A DNA stretch of 64,000 nt. Origin: Desulfurispira natronophila. GTDB lineage: Bacteria > Chrysiogenota > Chrysiogenetes > Chrysiogenales > Chrysiogenaceae. Each line of letters begins with the position of its first letter. Position 1 is the first letter of the stretch. Positions 15,117 to 23,968 of this stretch are shown here, one piece after another. Below the pieces are notes generated by a model. It was not told where the DNA came from. It searched no databases and saw nothing but the letters and a program-made list of their open reading frames with translations. Made by a program: the position numbers and the translations under genes. The DNA lies in assembly GCF_014203025.1 (NCBI RefSeq), contig NZ_JACHID010000003.1:62001-126000 (forward strand), read 5' to 3'.

Positions 15117-17858
15117 ATGAATATCGTGTTTGGCACATACCTGGACAGCCTGACCTGGAGCGACAAGCCCGCTGCCATAGGCGAACTGCGCCTTGGCCCC
15201 ATGGGGATGCTGGGCCTCCTCGAAACCCGGCTGGGCTTGACTGGTAACTATGTTCACCCTGCGCGGCGCATCAGTCAGTACCTGCAGCGCATGCAAAGCA
15301 TCGATAATCCAGGGGCCTGGTTTCACCGCTCCTTTAGCGCTGATCCATGGTCAACCGCCAAGCAGATGCTCTCCTGGCGCGATACCCTTGTCGCCAGCGG
15401 CTGGCAAGACACGGCGCTGCCGTCAACCTCTGCGCGCCTGCAGGCACTTGGTGATATCGAAGCCGTGGATCTACCCCTGTCAGCTGGTCGCGAAGATCGC
15501 CTGCAATCTATAGCCCTCAGCCTAAAATCAGGCATTCCCGCCCATATTGAAACGCTCACCCTCAGTGAGCCACGAAGTATCCTGCCTGCCATCTGGCAGC
15601 AGATTCTCGCCCTGCTGGCTGGGCAGGGTACCCACATAGTGGAGAGTGCAGTACCTGCTCCCCAGGGAACGACCACCAATCTCAGCGCCATTCAACACGC
15701 TCTTGGCAGCCTAAATCCCCCCCACATAGACACTGGTGATGACTCCCTGCTGTTGATCAGCGCCGAAACCGAGTGGGACGCCGCCGAAACCCTGGCCCGC
15801 TATCTGGCCAGTGCCCCAGCGGACAACAGCACCACGACCCTCATCTGTCAGGGAAGCAGCGATATTCTCGACCAGGCCCTGCAGCGCCACGGTCTGCCCC
15901 AAATTGGAGCCAGCAGCGATTCCCCCTGGCGCACCGCCCTGCAAATCCTGCCGCTGGTTATTGCCAACTGCTGGGAGCCGGTGGATGTTAATCGCCTGGT
16001 TGAACTCCTGAGCCTGCCCTCTCCCCCCATACGCTACTTTGCCGCCCGTCATCTGCTCTCCGCCCTGGCCAGTGAACCCGGCGTTGGCGGCGAAGCCTGG
16101 AAAAATGCCATGGAAAAGATTGGCAGCGACTATCAGACCAAGGTGCTCGATCAGGCCTCCGGCAATCGAAAGCTCCCCAGCGCTGCGGAGTATGTGCAGC
16201 AGCTTGAGGCCTTCCTGCACACAGAGCGCTTCGATCCTGCCACTGGTATTCCCTACCGTGCTCTGGAAGAGCGCTGCCAGTGGCTGATGGAATTTCTGGG
16301 GGCTTATGCCGATCGCGATTCGCTCATGGCCGAAGCCCTCAGTCAAACCAGTGAGCTGCTGCATGTGAGCGCCAGCATGAACCACATCCCCCGCATAACC
16401 CTCGAGCGCATGCTCGACTCGGTCATTGGCGTCGGTGCCAGCAACCCCCTGGTACAGAGCCACGCCGCTGCGTACCAGGTTGTCCATACCCCAGGACAGG
16501 TGCTCAGCCCCACCTCCACCACTATCTGGTGGAACTTCACCAGCAACCACTCGGGCTCTGCTGCCTGGTGGAGCTCCCAGGAGCGCCAAAGCCTGGCCGA
16601 GTCCGGCATAATACTGGAGGAGACCAGCGCCCACAGCCTGCGCGAAAGCCGCAGCTGGCAGCTGGCCCTGCAAAACACCAGCAAGCGGCTGCTGCTCTTT
16701 GCGCCGCGTCAGATTTGTGGTGAAACCGCTTACCCCCACCCCTTCTGGGATGAAATACGCAGTGTGGCCCTGTGTGGAGAAAACCACTCCCACGAAGAGG
16801 CTATCCTCACAGCCCTGACCCGTCATGAGCATCAGCTGCAGCAGCAAGGCAGATGGTCTCTGGCTGAGCGCCGCATGAGCCTGACTGCCCTCAGTACCGC
16901 TGATCTGCCCGAGCCAGAGGAGTCCTGCACCGTTCAGGCTGGAGCCATTGCCCTTGGCAAGCACCTCTCGTACAGCCAGATGAGCATGCTCATCGGCTGC
17001 CCCATGAACTGGACCCTCAAATACCACGCCGGACTGCGGGCTGCCGACGCCCACAGTCTGCCCACCGGCAACCAGATGATCGGCTCCCTGTGCCACCGCA
17101 TTGTCGAGCTGCTGTACGCCGAACCAGTAAAACAGTGGAAGCCGGACAAAGCCGCCCAGAAGGCCAGAGAGCTCTTCCATGAACTTACCCGCTCCATGGC
17201 CGCAGAGCTTCTGCTGGAAGGCCACGAAGTGGAGATTCGACGCTACGAGCGAGCCATTGTGGAAGCCGTGCGTAAACTGGTGGATGCCATCTGCCGCCTG
17301 AACCTCAAGGTTGAAGAGGCCGAGCGCAAGCTTGAAGGCACTCTGCAGGGCACTCCCTTTATCGGCTTTGCCGACCTGATACTGCGCACTCCCGCCGGTG
17401 AACCCTTTGTGCTGGACCTCAAATGGTCCTACGCCACCAAATATCGCAAAGAAGAGATCGAGCAGGGCTCGGCCCTGCAACTGGCCACCTACAATTGGCT
17501 CATGGCCAGTGAGGAACCGAACACCCACACCGGCTACTTCCTGCTGGCCCAGGGAGAGCTCCTGAGCGACAGTCCGTTGCTGGGAGATGAGGCCCTGCCA
17601 AGCGCCGTGCCTCTGGACACCACCTGGCAGATGGGGCAGCTGAGCTTTGTGCAAAGCCTGCAGGGGCTCCAGAGTGGCCGGGTGGAAGCACGGGGCATCC
17701 TGGAGCGCAAACTGCTGGAGAACTCAGATGTGGATAAGCTTGACAAACTCCAGAGTGAACGGCGAGAGGAGATGGCCCGCAACAAGATGCTCTATATCAA
17801 ACCACCTTGCGGCTACTGCGACTATGCCACCCTCTGTGGAATGGGAGGAAGTCTGTGA
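15117..17858 (+). CDS. AddB-like helicase/nuclease subunit with Fe-S-stapled nuclease domain
   Basis: Large subunit (913 aa) of a double-strand-break processing enzyme of the AddAB/RecBCD class, acting on DNA ends in the cytoplasm. The C-terminal PD-(D/E)XK nuclease is clear: D753 (FADL), D767-L-K769 (LDLKW), then QLATYNW. It is stapled by four cysteines, C628, C898, C901 and C907, spaced as in AddB and Cas4 (C...CxxCx5C). The N-terminal ~600 residues are helicase-like, but I see no good Walker A, as in AddB where that part only scans DNA. The GTG start of the next gene overlaps its stop. Family AddB proteins are usually ~1,000-1,150 aa, so this one is short. It may be the cell's main recombination nuclease or an island-specific system; position favours the latter or shared use. 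Confidence 0.85.
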   Translation: MNIVFGTYLDSLTWSDKPAAIGELRLGPMGMLGLLETRLGLTGNYVHPARRISQYLQRMQSIDNPGAWFHRSFSADPWSTAKQMLSWRDTLVASGWQDTALPSTSARLQALGDIEAVDLPLSAGREDRLQSIALSLKSGIPAHIETLTLSEPRSILPAIWQQILALLAGQGTHIVESAVPAPQGTTTNLSAIQHALGSLNPPHIDTGDDSLLLISAETEWDAAETLARYLASAPADNSTTTLICQGSSDILDQALQRHGLPQIGASSDSPWRTALQILPLVIANCWEPVDVNRLVELLSLPSPPIRYFAARHLLSALASEPGVGGEAWKNAMEKIGSDYQTKVLDQASGNRKLPSAAEYVQQLEAFLHTERFDPATGIPYRALEERCQWLMEFLGAYADRDSLMAEALSQTSELLHVSASMNHIPRITLERMLDSVIGVGASNPLVQSHAAAYQVVHTPGQVLSPTSTTIWWNFTSNHSGSAAWWSSQERQSLAESGIILEETSAHSLRESRSWQLALQNTSKRLLLFAPRQICGETAYPHPFWDEIRSVALCGENHSHEEAILTALTRHEHQLQQQGRWSLAERRMSLTALSTADLPEPEESCTVQAGAIALGKHLSYSQMSMLIGCPMNWTLKYHAGLRAADAHSLPTGNQMIGSLCHRIVELLYAEPVKQWKPDKAAQKARELFHELTRSMAAELLLEGHEVEIRRYERAIVEAVRKLVDAICRLNLKVEEAERKLEGTLQGTPFIGFADLILRTPAGEPFVLDLKWSYATKYRKEEIEQGSALQLATYNWLMASEEPNTHTGYFLLAQGELLSDSPLLGDEALPSAVPLDTTWQMGQLSFVQSLQGLQSGRVEARGILERKLLENSDVDKLDKLQSERREEMARNKMLYIKPPCGYCDYATLCGMGGSL

Positions 17859-20800
17859 AAAACATTGAACTCATAAACGCCAGCGCCGGATCGGGCAAAA
17901 CCTTTACCCTGACCCGCCATATGCAAAGCGCCATCAGCAAGGGCCTTGATCCGGCAGGTCTCATGGCCACCACCTTCACCAACAAAGCCGCAGCTGAACT
18001 GCGGGAGCGCATACGCATGCAGCTGTTGCAGCAGGGCAATCACGCCGCTGCTCAGGCAGTACTCGATGGCTTTATCGGCACCGTCAACTCTATCTGTGCC
18101 CGCCTGCTGACCGAATACGCCATTGATGCCGGACTCTCCCCGGCCCTTGATGTCATGCCCGAAGAGGAAAGCAGCCGCCTCTTTAACATTGCCGTATCCG
18201 CTGTCATGGATGCCCACGCCGACAACATAGAGCCTCTGGCCCGTCGCCTGCTCTATGATGGCAGCGGCAGTGGCTACCAGAAAAACTCCGACTGGCGCTC
18301 CGTCGTCCACCAGATTGTGGACCGGGCCCGCACCAATCAGATTGATCGCACCACACTTGATGTCAGCGCCCAGCGCTCAAGCGCCGGAATGCTGGCTCTG
18401 CTGGATGCTCCCCTCAGCTCCGTTCAGACACAAAAACTCACCGGCCTTCTGCAAAAGACGCAAAGGTCTTTGCTGGGATCGCAAATTGCCGACAAAACCA
18501 CCCAGGGCAGCCTCGATACGATCAATGGCCTGCTGCGTAAGTTGCAATTGGGCGAGGAGCTTTACTGGGGCGAGTGGCTGAAGATCATGAATCTCAAATC
18601 CACCAAGGCCAGCGCCCAGATTCTGGAGCCGCTGCAAAACGCCGGGGCAGAAGTTATGGCCTGTCCTGAATTCCACCAGGATGTGCAGCAGTTTATCCAG
18701 CATATCTTTGCCTGCGCTGCCGAAGGGCTGGAGGCCTACGACCGCTTCAAGCGCAAGCAGGGGCTGATGGATTTTGTGGATCAGGAGGCGCGGGTGCTGG
18801 TGCTGTGCCGTAGCAATCAGGCCTTTCGGGACTCCATGCGGCAGCGTCTACAGATGTTGATGGTGGATGAGTTCCAGGATACCAGCCCCATACAGTTGGC
18901 CCTCTTTCTGGAGCTGCACGCCCTGGCAGGCGATTCCGTCTGGGTAGGCGACCCCAAGCAGGCCATCTACGGATTTCGCGGTACTGACCCCCAGCTAATG
19001 GAGGCTGTTACCAACTCCATACAGAATACCAGCACCCTGGGCTACTCCTGGCGCTCGACCAGGGAGCTGGTGAAGTTCAGCAATGCTGTCTTTGCCGAAA
19101 CCTTCCACGAGCTGGGCCGGGACAAGGTCTGTCTGCAGATCCCCAAAGCACGGGCTAAGTCCGCCCGTGGCGGCTGGCTGGAGGCTTGGCACCTGCTGGG
19201 GAAAAACAAGGACAGCGACACCCAGGGAATTGCCATGGGAATTGCCCAGCTGCTGAAGGAGAACCCCCGCATACTGCCAAGCCATATCGCCGTGCTGTGT
19301 CGCACCAATTACAGCTGCACCAGCCTGGCCAGCAGCCTTAAGTCCCTGGGCATCAAGGCCTCTGTGGCCGAGGGCTCCCTGCTGCAGACCCGCGAGTGTC
19401 AACTGGCTCTGGCCGCACTGCGCTGCATGAACGATCACTACGACACCATAGCCCTGGCGGAGCTGGTGCACCTGCATCCCCACCATCAGGATCACGGTCA
19501 GTGGCTGGCTTCAGTGGTCAATGATCCCGAGGTCACCAGGGAGCAGTGGGCCAGCGACCCCATGGTGCAGCAACTGCGGGCTGCCCGGCAGCATATCAGC
19601 CAGTGGACACCCCTGGAGGCGCTGGAGCGAGCCATGGATGCTATCGATCTTCCCCGCATTGCCGGTACCTGGAGCAATGCTCCTGTGCGCATGGGGAACC
19701 TGGATCAGCTGCGGGCCCACTGTGTGCTCTATGTTGACCAGTGCCAGGCCCGCCGCAGTGCCGCCACGGTAGCGGGCTTTATCAGCCATATCAGCTCCAG
19801 CGATGGCGCACAGGCCGAGGGGCGCGATGAAAACACCGTGCAGGTGCTGACTTACCACCGCTCCAAAGGGTTGGAGTGGCCGGTCGTCATCCTGACGGAT
19901 CTGGGCAACGAGCCCAAAACGCATCTTTTTGGAACGCGGGTTATGCCTCCCTCCAAATTCAAAAAAAGCAAACCCCTCGACTCACTGCTGCCCCCCGAGG
20001 GGAGCACCACCGTGGACCTGAGCGACCCGCTCAAGGGACGCTGGATCAACTTCTGGCCTTGGCCCTTTGGCAATCAACGCAAGTCGCCCCTCGACGACGT
20101 TCTTGACGAGCGTCTGCCCGATCGCAAACGTCTGGAGAAGCAGGATTTTGATGAACTGCTGCGCCTGCTCTATGTCGGCATGACCCGTGCCCGCACCGGC
20201 ATGGTACTGGTGGTGCGCAAGCAGGAGAACAAGAACAGCACCAAGCTGGTTACCAAGTGGCTCGACCTGCTGTGCGACCATGAAGGCAAAGGGGTACTGA
20301 CACTTCCCATGAAAAGCGGCAAGCAACAGATCACTGTCGGAAAAGAGAAGATCGACATCCAGGTGCGGCAGTTTGATGCCAGCACCATGGAAGAAGGAGA
20401 AGCGCCACCACAGCAGCAGGCATATGTAGCACCGGTTGTAAGCGAAGTTGCGCAACACCGCCCTGCTCGCATCCTGGCCAGCAGTCTCAGTAGTACAGAA
20501 GAGACCACCGGAGACATGCAGGTGGTCGCTCAGTTTGATAACAGCATCGAAATTACCGGCAGCCCCCAGTTCAGCTCCCTGGGAAGCGCCATCCACGGCT
20601 ATTTTGGCGTGGATACCAGCAACATGGAAGAGTCCCGCAAGCGGGTGCTGGCCACACAGCTGCTGCAGCGCTTTGGTGTGGCGCAACACATCAAGGCTGA
20701 GTCCGTCCTTAATGCAGCCAGCTGCCTGGAGCAGTTCATCAGCACCCACCACCCGGCAGCCATCATTCGCCGCGAGTGGCCCATATTTCTGCGCAATGAG

Positions 20801-21034
20801 CATCACCAGACCATGCAGGGCTGGATTGATATGCTGCTTGAGCTCCCTGAGGGCTACGTTATCATCGATCACAAAAGCTATCCGGGGCATCAGACCACGG
20901 AAAAAGCGCGGGAGTTTGCTCCCCAGCTCCAGGCCTACGCCGAAGCAGTCACAAAAGCTACTGGCAAGCCAGTGCTATCGACGCTGTTGCATCTGCCTGT
21001 GAGTGGTTGTGTGGTGAGGGTTTGCGCAAAATAA
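17855..21034 (+). CDS. AddA-like UvrD-type helicase with C-terminal nuclease
   Basis: ATP-driven 3'-5' helicase partner of the preceding gene, 1,059 aa from a GTG at 17855 with GGGAGGAA 5-7 nt upstream; start and stop overlap as GTGA. Motif I is ASAGSGKT (9-16, K15), motif II LMVDEFQDT, III WVGDPKQAIYGFRG, IV YSWRST, V YHRSKGLEWPVVILTDL, VI LLYVGMTRAR. A C-terminal PD-(D/E)XK nuclease is present: D992 (GWIDML), D1005 and K1007 (IIDHKS), then QLQAYAEA. So both subunits carry a nuclease, as in Firmicute-type AddAB. Expected role: resecting DNA ends for recombination, or degrading foreign linear DNA. No chi-like recognition can be judged from sequence alone. Confidence 0.88.
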   Translation: MKNIELINASAGSGKTFTLTRHMQSAISKGLDPAGLMATTFTNKAAAELRERIRMQLLQQGNHAAAQAVLDGFIGTVNSICARLLTEYAIDAGLSPALDVMPEEESSRLFNIAVSAVMDAHADNIEPLARRLLYDGSGSGYQKNSDWRSVVHQIVDRARTNQIDRTTLDVSAQRSSAGMLALLDAPLSSVQTQKLTGLLQKTQRSLLGSQIADKTTQGSLDTINGLLRKLQLGEELYWGEWLKIMNLKSTKASAQILEPLQNAGAEVMACPEFHQDVQQFIQHIFACAAEGLEAYDRFKRKQGLMDFVDQEARVLVLCRSNQAFRDSMRQRLQMLMVDEFQDTSPIQLALFLELHALAGDSVWVGDPKQAIYGFRGTDPQLMEAVTNSIQNTSTLGYSWRSTRELVKFSNAVFAETFHELGRDKVCLQIPKARAKSARGGWLEAWHLLGKNKDSDTQGIAMGIAQLLKENPRILPSHIAVLCRTNYSCTSLASSLKSLGIKASVAEGSLLQTRECQLALAALRCMNDHYDTIALAELVHLHPHHQDHGQWLASVVNDPEVTREQWASDPMVQQLRAARQHISQWTPLEALERAMDAIDLPRIAGTWSNAPVRMGNLDQLRAHCVLYVDQCQARRSAATVAGFISHISSSDGAQAEGRDENTVQVLTYHRSKGLEWPVVILTDLGNEPKTHLFGTRVMPPSKFKKSKPLDSLLPPEGSTTVDLSDPLKGRWINFWPWPFGNQRKSPLDDVLDERLPDRKRLEKQDFDELLRLLYVGMTRARTGMVLVVRKQENKNSTKLVTKWLDLLCDHEGKGVLTLPMKSGKQQITVGKEKIDIQVRQFDASTMEEGEAPPQQQAYVAPVVSEVAQHRPARILASSLSSTEETTGDMQVVAQFDNSIEITGSPQFSSLGSAIHGYFGVDTSNMEESRKRVLATQLLQRFGVAQHIKAESVLNAASCLEQFISTHHPAAIIRREWPIFLRNEHHQTMQGWIDMLLELPEGYVIIDHKSYPGHQTTEKAREFAPQLQAYAEAVTKATGKPVLSTLLHLPVSGCVVRVCAK

Positions 21035-21176
21035 ATCGCGTCTTCGCTTTTGTAAGTATTCAGGGTTAGCCGGAGTTCATGACTGAATCTCCGGTTAGGC
21101 CCCTATTATTGACGGGCTCTCAACTAACAAATCTGGTCACTCAGTGCCACTGCGCAAAAATTCTCGGGCTAGTCCC

Positions 21177-22043
21177 TTACACAAACTCAATTCGGTCGGC
21201 AAGAGAAAGAAAGAACTCTCGGGACCAGATGGCCAGGGCGTCACGGTTGTGCACAAAGGGTTCCACTTCCGCACGAGCCTGTTCAATATCTATAGCTTGT
21301 ACCGTTTGGTCGTAAAGTAAGCGTATATCATCAGGGGTAACCGGTTCAGGTTGTTGCCAGTCACCAGATTGTCGCATGCGCTGCTCCAGGTGAGCAAGGT
21401 GCAGCTTGGGGTAGTGGGTGAGATACCACACAAAGTCGTACCAGTCCCTTCCCTTGACACGATTTTTCCAGCGACGAAAAAGCAGGGCATGCATTTTACC
21501 CGCAAAAAGGTCAGGTCGTGAGTACACCCGCACTCCAAAAGGAACAGGATTGAGCAGGTAGTGGACTTCTGTGTCAAATCCCGCAGGTGGGTTGGTGTCG
21601 ATCTCAATCTTAATCTTTACCGTTTGTTTGTGGGGAAGTGGGCGTATGAAATCTTCATCGGCTTGAATTACCAGCAATTCATTTGCTGTGTTAGCCTTAA
21701 GGAAAGCCGACTGCACTGCTGACTTAACCGCTTTGTTTTTCATATCTACATGAACCTTGAAGCCAAAGGCGGCAAGCTCCTGCTCAAGATGGGTGCGATA
21801 CGCATCCAGGCTAAAGTTTGGGTCTGGGTGCAACAGCGAAAAATCCAGATCCTCAGAGAACCGATCCAGGCCATAGAGTATGCGCAAGGCCGTTCCCCCA
21901 TAAAATGCAGCATGCTCAAAAAACTTGCTGCGCCAAAGACCTAGCAGTGCAATTTCCTGCAGTATCTCCCGCAACGCCCTTACGTACTCATCTGTTGTTG
22001 AGCAGTTATACTTGGCCAACATAGTTTCCAGAGCTCTATTCAT
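21177..22043 (-). CDS. abiEii: AbiEii/MenT-type nucleotidyltransferase toxin
   Basis: Toxin of a type IV-like toxin-antitoxin pair (AbiE family), 288 aa. AbiEii/MenT enzymes add nucleotides to target RNA such as tRNA ends and stop growth, often aborting phage infection. The nucleotidyltransferase signature is complete: GGTALRILYGLDRFSEDLDF spans 49-68, with the D65/D67 metal site, and a conserved K/D-rich C-terminal half (LFAGKMHALLFRRWKNRVKG). It overlaps the antitoxin gene by 4 bp (ATGA). The pair reads away from the 23044 operon and shares its promoter region. The family call is firm; the RNA target is unknown. Confidence 0.9.
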   Translation of the reverse strand: MNRALETMLAKYNCSTTDEYVRALREILQEIALLGLWRSKFFEHAAFYGGTALRILYGLDRFSEDLDFSLLHPDPNFSLDAYRTHLEQELAAFGFKVHVDMKNKAVKSAVQSAFLKANTANELLVIQADEDFIRPLPHKQTVKIKIEIDTNPPAGFDTEVHYLLNPVPFGVRVYSRPDLFAGKMHALLFRRWKNRVKGRDWYDFVWYLTHYPKLHLAHLEQRMRQSGDWQQPEPVTPDDIRLLYDQTVQAIDIEQARAEVEPFVHNRDALAIWSREFFLSLADRIEFV

Positions 22044-22675
22044 GACTGCAGCCTCCTGAGAGTCTCTGCCAGCAGGGTTACCTTTTTGCGCGTATAGTGA
22101 CTGGCTATAGAGTCCAGTGTAGACAGAGAAAGACTCATCAGACTCTCCTCATCTACACGACATTCCTCCAGTAAAAAACGCTCCATAGCGCGACAGCTTG
22201 TGAAGCTTATATTTCTATTCTGGGCCACAAAGTCAGCAAGTGCTTTCTCTGGCCGAGCTATCAGGTACTGACTGTTGCCATCAGCAGCAATATCCATGCC
22301 CACGCGATATGCTGGCAGTGGCAGCATCTGATAGCGAAAGTAACCAACAGGGGTGTCATACCTGCGGGTACGACCAGTGGTTACCGATGTCACGATAACT
22401 GGACACTCAGGTATGAGGCCGTAGTAAGAGAGAGCTGATTCCAAAGATACGTACGAAGGACCATAGATCAGGTTTGCCAACACTTCGCGACTCAATCGGC
22501 CTTTCCTCAAGTCATCACTAAAGACATACAGACCTTTGCGCACACGGATAATATCACCTGATGCCAGCAGCGCTGTGACCTTGCTGCGGGGACGGGAGTA
22601 CCCCTTCAGAGCCAGCATCAGGGTTTGATAATCAAAAATGTCTGATTGAATAGTGGTTCGTATATCCATTTTCAT
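22040..22675 (-). CDS. abiEi: AbiEi-type winged-helix antitoxin
   Basis: Antitoxin and autorepressor of the AbiE-type pair. I set the start at 22675 (MKMDIRTTIQ, 211 aa; an alternative ATG is at 22669) because an in-frame ATG at 22705 lies inside the 45-bp palindrome at 22693-22737. N-terminal winged helix at ~10-75 (LMLALKGYSRPRSKVTALLA then SGDIIRVRKGLYVF); the C-terminal part includes YVSLESALSYYGLIPE and RPEKALADFV, typical of AbiEi. No strong ribosome site is visible, and the leader is only ~17 bp beyond the operator. AbiEi proteins bind inverted repeats in their promoters, which fits the palindrome. Confidence 0.87.
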   Translation of the reverse strand: MKMDIRTTIQSDIFDYQTLMLALKGYSRPRSKVTALLASGDIIRVRKGLYVFSDDLRKGRLSREVLANLIYGPSYVSLESALSYYGLIPECPVIVTSVTTGRTRRYDTPVGYFRYQMLPLPAYRVGMDIAADGNSQYLIARPEKALADFVAQNRNISFTSCRAMERFLLEECRVDEESLMSLSLSTLDSIASHYTRKKVTLLAETLRRLQS

Positions 22676-22692
22676 GGTATAAGATTTAGCGA

Positions 22693-22737
22693 AAATTGCA
22701 TGCAATGTCCAGATAAAGTAGACATTCCGTGCAATTT
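22693..22737. promoter_or_regulatory. 45-bp palindromic operator of the AbiE-type pair, twin of the hipBA-1 operator
   Basis: Left arm AAATTGCATGCAATGTCC (22693-22710), 9-bp spacer, right arm AGACATTCCGTGCAATTT (22720-22737). Each arm matches the corresponding arm of the hipBA-1 site (9893-9937) at 16 of 18 positions, with the same spacer length, while spacer sequences differ. It lies 17 bp before the antitoxin start. Confidence 0.75.
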
Positions 22738-22842
22738 TTAATGATCAAGTGTACAGTAAAAGTGTGTATTGTCGCTGGTCAGGCCCACCGACATATGCAG
22801 ACTTTCTCACTCACAACCAGCTTACTATTCGCTACTTGCATG

Positions 22843-22857
22843 TGACACACCTTGTCG
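22843..22857. promoter_or_regulatory. WYL-type 15-bp inverted repeat
   Basis: TGACA-CACCT-TGTCG has the 5-5-5 geometry of the site at 5791-5805. It lies in the 368-bp region between the AbiE-type pair (minus) and the 23044 gene (plus). A further half site, AGTATCATGC followed by TGTCG, is at 22891-22905. Confidence 0.5.
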
Positions 22858-22899
22858 CACGACCTGGTTATGAACTTTAGTGCGCGATAAAGTATCATG

Positions 22900-22944
22900 C
22901 TGTCGCAAAATAATTATACATACCACAACAATAAGTGATAGGCT
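22900..22944 (+). promoter_or_regulatory. Conserved 45-bp promoter element before the SNF2-Mod-Res operon
   Basis: CTGTCGCAAAATAATTATAC, then ATACCA, variable bases and AAGTGATAGGCT, matching 15051-15094 before the AddAB-like operon. Here it ends 99 bp before the ATG at 23044. Conservation of both ends around a variable middle suggests protein binding rather than chance. Confidence 0.55.
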
Positions 22945-23043
22945 ATAAAGCAAAGATCCAAATGACCCAGCAGTATGTTGAGTCCAAAGATGTATGCAGA
23001 AACAAGCAAGTCATGAACCCTAAACAGCTGCGGCAGGTGAGTT

Positions 23044-23832
23044 ATGATTGAGTATACAACCATAACGACTAATCTCAATGCGGACAAACCGTTGTATATG
23101 GCTTCACAGAATGCCCAGTGGCACCCGACTGACAAGAGCAGGCAATTCAAGCCAAAATCAGTATTTATCGCGATGTCTTTCGATGATCCAGACCGCATTA
23201 CCGTCAAAGCTGACTACTCATACAAAAACCCGCATCAGCTCATCTATCTGCCTGAAAAAGGCTTCATAAGTTGGCCTATAAATATTGATACCTGCGGTAC
23301 TATAATTTCGGAGATATTTGATAGCCCACTGTTTAAAACGCTCATAAGTGCAATCATCGATGAGCACCTTGATCCAGACTTTGAACCAGAGGAGATAGAC
23401 CGTAAAATCGGTACAATAAACGTCTGCTCAACAAAATGTACCCTGTCTCTCATGACAAACGGAGTCAGTATCACCAGTGCCGAGCAGTACATCTTCCAAA
23501 CTCTCAAAATGGAAAAAAAGTGGCACGACTTCACTTTCTCACAAGCGGTAAACCATGTGCTTTGCCGTATAGCGTCGTCGAACTGCACTTATACATTCTT
23601 GGAAGAGGCCGAAATGCCCGGAGGTGATGAGGTCGATCACCAGGTAGCGGCTATAGAATTTGTCATGCTGAAAAGGCTGGTGACATATCTCCAGCAGAGA
23701 AAGCTCAACAAGATACCACAGGAACTCCTGTCAAGTCTCATAGCCGATCTTGATATAGTGGAGTATCAAAACCAAGAGGATACAAGCGAAGAAATTATTC
23801 ACAGATTCAATAATATATTCAGAAATCAGTGA
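23044..23832 (+). CDS. Hypothetical protein, first gene of the SNF2-Mod-Res region
   Basis: Not recognised, 262 aa, acidic and soluble, with no signal peptide or membrane helix. The N-terminal third is basic and polar (SRQFKPKSVFIAMSFDDPDR). The middle (FISWPINIDTCGTIISEIFD, IDEHLDPDFEPEEIDRKIG) and the helical C-terminus (AIEFVMLKRLVTYLQQRKLN) show no motif I can name. Base composition is poorer in GC than the neighbouring helicase gene. It follows the shared 45-bp element and WYL-type sites and lies 136 bp before the SNF2 helicase on the same strand, so it may be co-expressed as an accessory or regulatory part. The ATG at 23044 has an AGGTGAG ribosome site. Confidence 0.65.
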   Translation: MIEYTTITTNLNADKPLYMASQNAQWHPTDKSRQFKPKSVFIAMSFDDPDRITVKADYSYKNPHQLIYLPEKGFISWPINIDTCGTIISEIFDSPLFKTLISAIIDEHLDPDFEPEEIDRKIGTINVCSTKCTLSLMTNGVSITSAEQYIFQTLKMEKKWHDFTFSQAVNHVLCRIASSNCTYTFLEEAEMPGGDEVDHQVAAIEFVMLKRLVTYLQQRKLNKIPQELLSSLIADLDIVEYQNQEDTSEEIIHRFNNIFRNQ

Positions 23833-23968
23833 TAAGCAGAGGACTTAAAAAACATATCCAACCACGGTGGTTGCACTCTGGTTGGTCACTCGCATAAGAT
23901 CCTACTGCACGTAATTATTTCGCTAGAGCCTACTCAGGCAACATAAAATATCTCTAGAGCAAGCCAAA

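Noticed and set aside
15711-17654. 647-aa open frame on the minus strand
   Set aside because: It lies fully antisense to the AddB-like gene, whose nuclease and Fe-S motifs are clear; the antisense text is low-complexity Gly/Ala/Gln-rich and has no domain.
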